From Linum tenue (Eukaryota; Streptophyta; Magnoliopsida; Malpighiales; Linaceae), in contig CAMGYJ010000002.1 in the NCBI GenBank assembly GCA_946122785.1, positions 71,948,724 through 72,012,723 of the forward strand: DNA of 64,000 nt, in the 5' to 3' direction. The position numbers were made by a program, and so were the translations under genes. Positions within the stretch are counted from its first letter, which is position 1. Each line of letters starts with the position of its first letter. This document shows, piece by piece, positions 58,778 through 64,000 of this stretch. The notes beneath the pieces are model-generated. The model was given only the letters and a program-made list of their open reading frames with translations. It was not told where the DNA came from and did not search any database.

Positions 58778-59589
58778 ATGATCACAGCAATGGCTACTTT
58801 CCAGTCCTACGCCGGTTTAATCTCCCTGCTGTGCATAACCATAACCATAATCAAAACCCTGTTGGGCAAAAGCAAAAGACGAGGCAGCCTGCAGGGTCGT
58901 CTCCCCCCTGCCCCCTTGGCGCTGCCCATCATCGGCCACCTCCACCTACTTGCTCCGATCCCGCACCAGGCCCTCCACAAGCTGGCCGGCCGTCACGGCC
59001 CGCTATTCCGCCTCTCCCTCGGCTCGGTCCCCTGCGTCGTGGCTTCGTCGCCAGAGACCGCAAGAGAGTTCCTCAAAACCCACGACTCTGTTTTCTCCGA
59101 CCGTCCGGTACCCGCGGCCGTCGACTACCTCACCTACGGCTCGGCCGATTTCTTCTTCGCCCCCTACGGGCCGTACTGGAAATTCATGAAGAAGCTCTGC
59201 GTGTCCGAGCTGCTCGGCGGGCGGATCCTGGACCGGATGCTCCCGCTGCGGCGGGACGAGATCGGGCGCTCTCTGCAGCGGACGCGGAACAGAGCGGAGG
59301 CAGGGGAGCCGATGGACGTCGGAGGGGAGCTGATTCGGGTAGCGAACAACGTGATCTCGGTGATGGCCATGGGGGAGAGGTGCTCTGGCGGGGCGGACGA
59401 GGCGGATTGGGTGAGGAAGCTGGTTGCGGAGACGGCGGAGCTCACCGGGAAGTTCAATCTCTCCGACTACGTTTGGTTCTGCAAGAGATTGGACCTCCAA
59501 GGGTTTGGGAAGCGGCTCGAGGATTTGAGGGAGAGGTTCGATTCGATGATGGAGAGGATCATCGAGGAGCACGTGGAAGCGAGGATGAA

Positions 59590-62471
59590 TGATACGTGAT
59601 GGATTGGATGAATGAATGGATCCCTTTTCTTGGCGGGATTGAACCAGGTTCTCCTTTCTTGGCGAGAAATACCAGGGTTTCTTCTACTAATTTTCTGCTT
59701 GCCTCTTATTTCATTCCACTTTAACTTAAATACATTAACGTTTGAAAAGAAACTATGCAATCCTAACTTGGTGGAACTACTCCCCACGTTCAGCAACCAC
59801 ATTGCTGAACTTGCTCCACTTATTACGCCAAACTCAAAAGATCCTAACAACTATGTCAACCCCTTCAACTAACAGAAACAAACGGACTCCTACAACGACA
59901 AGCTTCTCTCGGCATGGGCTGGGCTATTTCTCGTCCTTATGGCAGCAGTGTTGGGCTACGACACTCGAACTCAGCGATTATGGGCTCATCATTACCATCC
60001 CCTGAAAAACGGCCTTGTCCTCAAGGCCGAGCTTGGAAATAGTGATCGTTGAAGACTGATGTTAGGTTCCACGTAGTCTCCTTCGCGTATACGGAACTTC
60101 CAACTCCTTTGAAGTACTCGAACAAAGCCAACATCAACCGTTTCTACGTACAAGAGCTTCATCTCTACAGCGAAGGAATGGGTTACTCCAACACGAACAG
60201 CTTCTTCAACAGCCAAGACCAAGCTGTGAAATTCCTTTTCCCATACCATCCTTCCATGCATTACTTCTCCAATCTCACGTGTTTCTTGTCCTTTTATTAT
60301 CCCTCCAAATAATAACAATGGACCACGAAGCACTTCCATTGGCTCAACCCTAAATGAAAACCAAACACTCCCAAAATTCCAAATCAGCTCGCGCATCTCA
60401 ACCCCACTAGTAGCTTCATTGTACAAACCATCCCCAGCTCCTGATCGGCTAGTTGCTTCCCAGCCCGACATGTTGTCCATCACCGACTTCTTCCACCTCA
60501 TGACCTTCCCTAGCTTCACTGGCCTCAAAGTCGTCTTGAACAAACCCACGTTCAATTCCTTAAACGGCGGCCTGGTCAATGACTCCGAGAAGTCAAGTTC
60601 ATCGACCCGCAATGCAATCTCGTACTCCATCCCGAGCTTAACCACGATCCTCTTATCTTTGCTACTGTACTTCCCGTACTTGCCCCGAACTATCGTAATA
60701 AAATAGTACAGCATCATGTGATCGGACTCTTTCCCTTTACGGATCTCTGGTTTCGCCACAACCCCGTCCTTTCGTCGTAACCTCTTAATCCCTATTGTTT
60801 GCCGATACCTCCATGTACGTTTCCTTGATTTACCCTCCCCAATATGTTGAGAATGGAAGGACTCCCCTGCTACCGATAAAACTTGCACTCCTTTTGAACT
60901 TAGGCGTTGATCCAAAGAAGTAAACATATTAAGAACTCGCGTCCCTGTATTATGAGTTACCCTAATCGGACGCAATTGACGTCGACCTCCATCTTTCTTT
61001 TTCCGAAATTTCCATGTATTGAACTTAACTTTGCAGCCATCAGTCCTGCAATTATCACCGATTGTGAGTGGCGCCGGGTGGGAGATCGTCCCTGACGACA
61101 TGGTTACAGCAACAACGGTATCGGAATGCGTCGTGTTCAGTAACAGCTCCAGTGCGGCCGCCGCCTTGATCACCAGATGGTTCGGCTCAGCCTCTTCCGC
61201 CAGGACTGGTTGTTCGCTCCTGATGTTGGCGAGGAAAAACTGGCATTCTGCCGTTAGGAGGGGGATCTCTCCCTCTTCAGCGGCGGGCGGTGGTTCGGAG
61301 GCACTCGTCAGCACGGCAAGTGGGAAGGAAGACAACGGCGGTGTAGGCTTTCCGCCATCAGCATCTTCTTCCTCGTCCTCTACCGACTCGGCTAGAGCTT
61401 CAGCTTGCGGCGGTGTGCTCTCAGCGGCAGCAGGTACCTGTTGGGCTGCTACGGTTAGGATGGCGATCTTCTCCTCTTCAATGGCGGCTAGTATCTCGAC
61501 TTGCAGCCTCGGTGGTGTTGTTGTTGGCCTGTGTTTGTCATACGTCGCAATGAGCACGTTGCAGGTAGCCATGGCACGTTCTATCTGCTCGAGTGCCCGA
61601 TTGATGAGTTCCTTTCTTGATGGTCTCACTGAGCTCATCGTGATCGAAATAAAGGATCAACCGCTCTGATACCAAATGATACGTGATGGATTGGATGAAT
61701 GAATGGATCCCTTTTCTTGGCGGGATTGAACCAGGTTCTCCTTTCTTGGCGAGAAATACCAGGGTTTCTTCTACTAATTTTCTGCTTGCCTCTTATTTCA
61801 TTCCACTTTAACTTAAATACATTAACGTTTGAAAAGAAACTATGCAATCCTAACTTGGTGGAACTACTCCCCACGTTCAGCAACCACATTGCTGAACTTG
61901 CTCCACTTATTACGCCAAACTCAAAAGATCCTAACAACTATGTCAACCCCTTCAACTAACAGAAACAAACGGACTCCTACAACGACAAGCTTCTCTCGGC
62001 ATGGGCTGGGCTATTTCTCGTCCTTATGGCAGCAGTGTTGGGCTACGACACTCGAACTCAGCTACCAAATGATACGTGATGGATTGGATGAATGAATGGA
62101 TCCCTTTTCTTGGCGGGATTGAACCAGGTTCTCCTTTCTTGGCGAGAAATACCAGGGTTTCTTCTACTAATTTTCTGCTTGCCTCTTATTTCATTCCACT
62201 TTAACTTAAATACATTAACGTTTGAAAAGAAACTATGCAATCCTAACTTGGTGGAACTACTCCCCACGTTCAGCAACCACATTGCTGAACTTGCTCCACT
62301 TATTACGCCAAACTCAAAAGATCCTAACAACTATGTCAACCCCTTCAACTAACAGAAACAAACGGACTCCTACAACGACAAGCTTCTCTCGGCATGGGCT
62401 GGGCTATTTCTCGTCCTTATGGCAGCAGTGTTGGGCTACGACACTCGAACTCAGCGATTATGGGCTCATCA
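59590..62471 (-). mobile_element. Non-autonomous LTR retrotransposon with doubled 5' LTR
   Basis: Inserted in P450 exon 1 with the 5-bp duplication atgaa (59585-59589 and 62472-62476). Three LTR copies are present: 59590-59991 (402 bp, the 3' LTR), 61677-62062 (386 bp, lacking 16 bp) and 62070-62471 (402 bp, the 5' LTR). On the minus strand LTRs run tgatgagccc...cacgtatca. The primer site tttggtatcagagcgg follows the inner LTR copy, and a purine-rich aggggatgg precedes the 3' LTR. Between the two right-hand LTRs only taccaaa remains, the start of the primer site. The LTRs look almost identical, so it is young. No protease, integrase or RT is seen. Confidence 0.92.
59992..61638 (-). CDS. Unrecognised 548-residue ORF of the non-autonomous LTR element
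   Basis: The only long frame in the internal region, from the ATG at 61638 to the edge of the 3' LTR. The N-terminus is helical (ELINRALEQIERAMATC), followed by an Ala/Glu/Pro-rich part with an acidic run (EDEEEDADGG). A Lys/Arg-rich middle comes next (FRKKKDGGRRQLRP and KSRKRTWRYR), then a region with no family I know. It has no CCHC knuckle and no catalytic motif. Position suggests a gag-like role, but the sequence does not show it. Confidence 0.6.
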   Translation of the reverse strand: MSSVRPSRKELINRALEQIERAMATCNVLIATYDKHRPTTTPPRLQVEILAAIEEEKIAILTVAAQQVPAAAESTPPQAEALAESVEDEEEDADGGKPTPPLSSFPLAVLTSASEPPPAAEEGEIPLLTAECQFFLANIRSEQPVLAEEAEPNHLVIKAAAALELLLNTTHSDTVVAVTMSSGTISHPAPLTIGDNCRTDGCKVKFNTWKFRKKKDGGRRQLRPIRVTHNTGTRVLNMFTSLDQRLSSKGVQVLSVAGESFHSQHIGEGKSRKRTWRYRQTIGIKRLRRKDGVVAKPEIRKGKESDHMMLYYFITIVRGKYGKYSSKDKRIVVKLGMEYEIALRVDELDFSESLTRPPFKELNVGLFKTTLRPVKLGKVMRWKKSVMDNMSGWEATSRSGAGDGLYNEATSGVEMRELIWNFGSVWFSFRVEPMEVLRGPLLLFGGIIKGQETREIGEVMHGRMVWEKEFHSLVLAVEEAVRVGVTHSFAVEMKLLYVETVDVGFVRVLQRSWKFRIREGDYVEPNISLQRSLFPSSALRTRPFFRGW

Positions 62472-63040
62472 ATGAATAAGAAGAAGAAGACGACGGTGGT
62501 CGGGGGAAATGGTGGCGAGGTGAAAGATCTTCTTGATGTGTTGCTCGATATAAAGGAGGACCAAGATTCTGAGATCAAACTCACTCGTGAAAACATCAAG
62601 GCCTTCATCTGGGTGCGTGCGCGCGTAATGAGATACGAATTAATTTCTTTCCGTTACCTTATTATATATACTACGAATTTTGATTAATTTTGCTTCTTAT
62701 GCAGGATATATTTGCGGCGGGGACGGAGTCGTCCGCCATCACTACAGAATGGGCGATGGCGGAGCTGATCAACCACCCAGAGATACTGAACAGAGCAAGG
62801 AAGGAGATCGATTCGGTGGTGGGGAAATCTAGATTGGTTCAGGAGTCGGATATTCCGGACCTTCCTTACCTCCAAGCGATCGTGAAGGAGACAATGATGC
62901 TCCATCCAGCCGCTCCACTAATCATGAGGGAGTCGAGCCGGGACTGTGAAATTCAGGGCTACAAGATTCCAGCCAGGACCAGACTGTTTGTGAATGTCTG
63001 GGCCATCGGCAGGGACCCAAACCTCGACCAACCCAATTAG

Positions 63041-64000
63041 TCCAATTTTTATCATTTCAAATATATATTTTATAATTATTTGACATCATAAGGATCAAAT
63101 TATAGTGTATTTTATAGGGAATCGTTTGGTATTTGTTAGTAAAAAACTAAACATAAAGATCTATTTGGTTATTTTAAACATTAAAACGATCCTAAACATT
63201 TTCAGTTCCTTTTGAATTTCTATGGTTTTATTCCCGAATAAATGATGTGCAAATGGCGAATTGTAGTCGTCTCTTTTCTTTCACTATTTTTATTTTCAAA
63301 TAGAAAGTTTAAAAGTAAAGAATAATTAGAATTTGGCATGGGTCGGTCAAACAGGCTGAATTTCAAGTTTTGGCCCGTTTGTTTTATGCATTGCAAATTT
63401 ATTAGCATGTGGATGGAAAGGAGCTCTCACCTTTCATACCACCTTAGCTTCTTGTTATAATAAAAAATTACTCTTTCTTAATTATATATTAGAATGGAAA
63501 AGTTTACTATAGAATTTTGCGGTTGTTAAGTGAATTATCAACATAACTATTGACTTGATATAAACTTGGGTGATATTTTGTAATTTCAAATGTCCGACTA
63601 TGATGGAAGCCTGTGGTGCTGCTGCTCTACGTGACTGGTATTGAAAGTGTTTGTTAAGTAATAAGGGTTCTTAAATCCTCGTCGCTATTATGAAATTCAT
63701 AGTACTGCAACCCCAAAATCTACTAATGATACGATGGCTTTTCTTTTTTACAGAAATTTATGGGAAAGGAATTAAGTATGTTCGGACGAAAGTTAATATT
63801 GGAAATCATGACGATTTGAATATTCGATCTCTTGATCAAACCATATTTGAATCACAATACAGTGACGGGGTCTTCAGAAATATTGTTGGAATGAGATGGT
63901 AGAGGCGAGGGGCTTAGCGATCGTGTTTGAGCGAGAAGACTTTTGTCTTTGATAAACGAATGAAATCGAAAAGGAAGAACAAAGGGATTTGAACCCCAAA
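63041..64000. other. 3' flank of the broken P450, no gene seen
   Basis: AT-rich sequence with no P450 motifs, so the missing C-terminal part is not in the window. The last 20 bases contain gggatttgaacccc, a B-box-like string that cannot be judged at the edge. Confidence 0.5.

Larger units (their letters stand above)
58778..63040 (+). pseudogene. CYP93-like cytochrome P450, disrupted
   Basis: Exon 1 starts at the ATG 58778 (or 58790) and is split by an LTR element after 59589. It resumes in frame at 62477 and ends at 62612; exon 2 is 62705-63040. The start has a membrane anchor, then [23 protein letters not shown]-type [21 protein letters not shown] and the I-helix [13 protein letters not shown], fitting the CYP93 family (flavone and isoflavone synthases and relatives). 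Three defects make it dead: the insertion, ETMM in place of the invariant ExxR (ETLR), and a stop at 63038-63040 before the PERF and haem-binding Cys regions. Exact CYP93 subfamily not determined. Confidence 0.85.

Noticed and set aside
58831..59592. 253-residue plus-strand frame in P450 exon 1
   Set aside because: It runs in another frame over the P450 coding sequence, is Pro/Arg/Gly-rich as expected from GC-rich codons read out of frame, and lacks motifs.
59612..59872. The 86-residue frame repeated three times (59612, 61699, 62092) as a small gene family
   Set aside because: It lies inside the LTR copies of one retrotransposon, which explains the identical repeats; no motif supports a product.
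1..64000. CRISPR array, bacterial operon or organellar DNA
   Set aside because: No regularly spaced repeats of that kind; spliced nuclear genes and nuclear transposons fill the window.

Overview
The window is nuclear DNA of a flowering plant, probably a eudicot. Its genes have GT-AG introns, plastid transit peptides and plant-only families (plant chorismate mutase, arogenate dehydratase, phytocyanins, group I WRKY, a CYP93-like P450). Between them lie Copia, LINE, TRIM, hAT-like and MULE-like elements. I cannot name the species.

Region 1 (1-14.1 kb) is the most unexpected part. It holds three genes of the shikimate/phenylalanine route: the 3' part of a plastid-type chorismate mutase (+), a class II DAHP synthase paralogue (-) and a complete 11-exon arogenate/prephenate dehydratase (-). 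Two copper-less phytocyanins (lamin-like/ENODL type, both +) sit among and beside them. DAHP synthase opens the shikimate pathway, chorismate mutase commits chorismate to Phe/Tyr, and arogenate dehydratase makes Phe. These genes are normally dispersed in plants. The DAHP synthase keeps a full reading frame but has Asn at two of the four predicted metal-ligand positions, so it may be a pseudoenzyme.

Region 2 (15-46.4 kb) is a tandem array of small single-pass membrane proteins (NDR1/HIN1-like, LEA2-like ectodomain). Four copies are intact (15.1, 22.0, 32.0 and 40.1 kb) and two are broken (23.5-24.6 and 42.3-46.4 kb). All share a structure that an ORF scan misses. The apparent stop codon lies inside the 5' splice site of a short intron, and a small conserved last exon adds a tail of about 18-22 residues. 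Most copies also share a promoter box. The array has been filled and broken by transposons: hAT-like MITEs, a TRIM, LINE pieces, an intact LINE with 16-bp target duplications, a nearly intact Copia element with one 7-bp frameshifting duplication, and a Pack-MULE-like element with roughly 290-bp inverted repeats.

Region 3 (46.7-54.7 kb) holds two apparently intact housekeeping or regulatory genes: a seven-exon plastid protein resembling cyanobacterial DUF3598 proteins, and a group I WRKY factor (WRKY3/4-like) with WRKYGHK instead of WRKYGQK in its first domain.

Region 4 (54.7-64 kb) is repeat-rich and ends in a dead CYP93-like P450. That gene is interrupted by a non-autonomous LTR element with a doubled 5' LTR, has Met in place of the invariant ExxR arginine, and stops before the haem-binding loop.

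Exon boundaries were read by eye from splice consensus, frame continuity and family knowledge. No alignment or database search was run.
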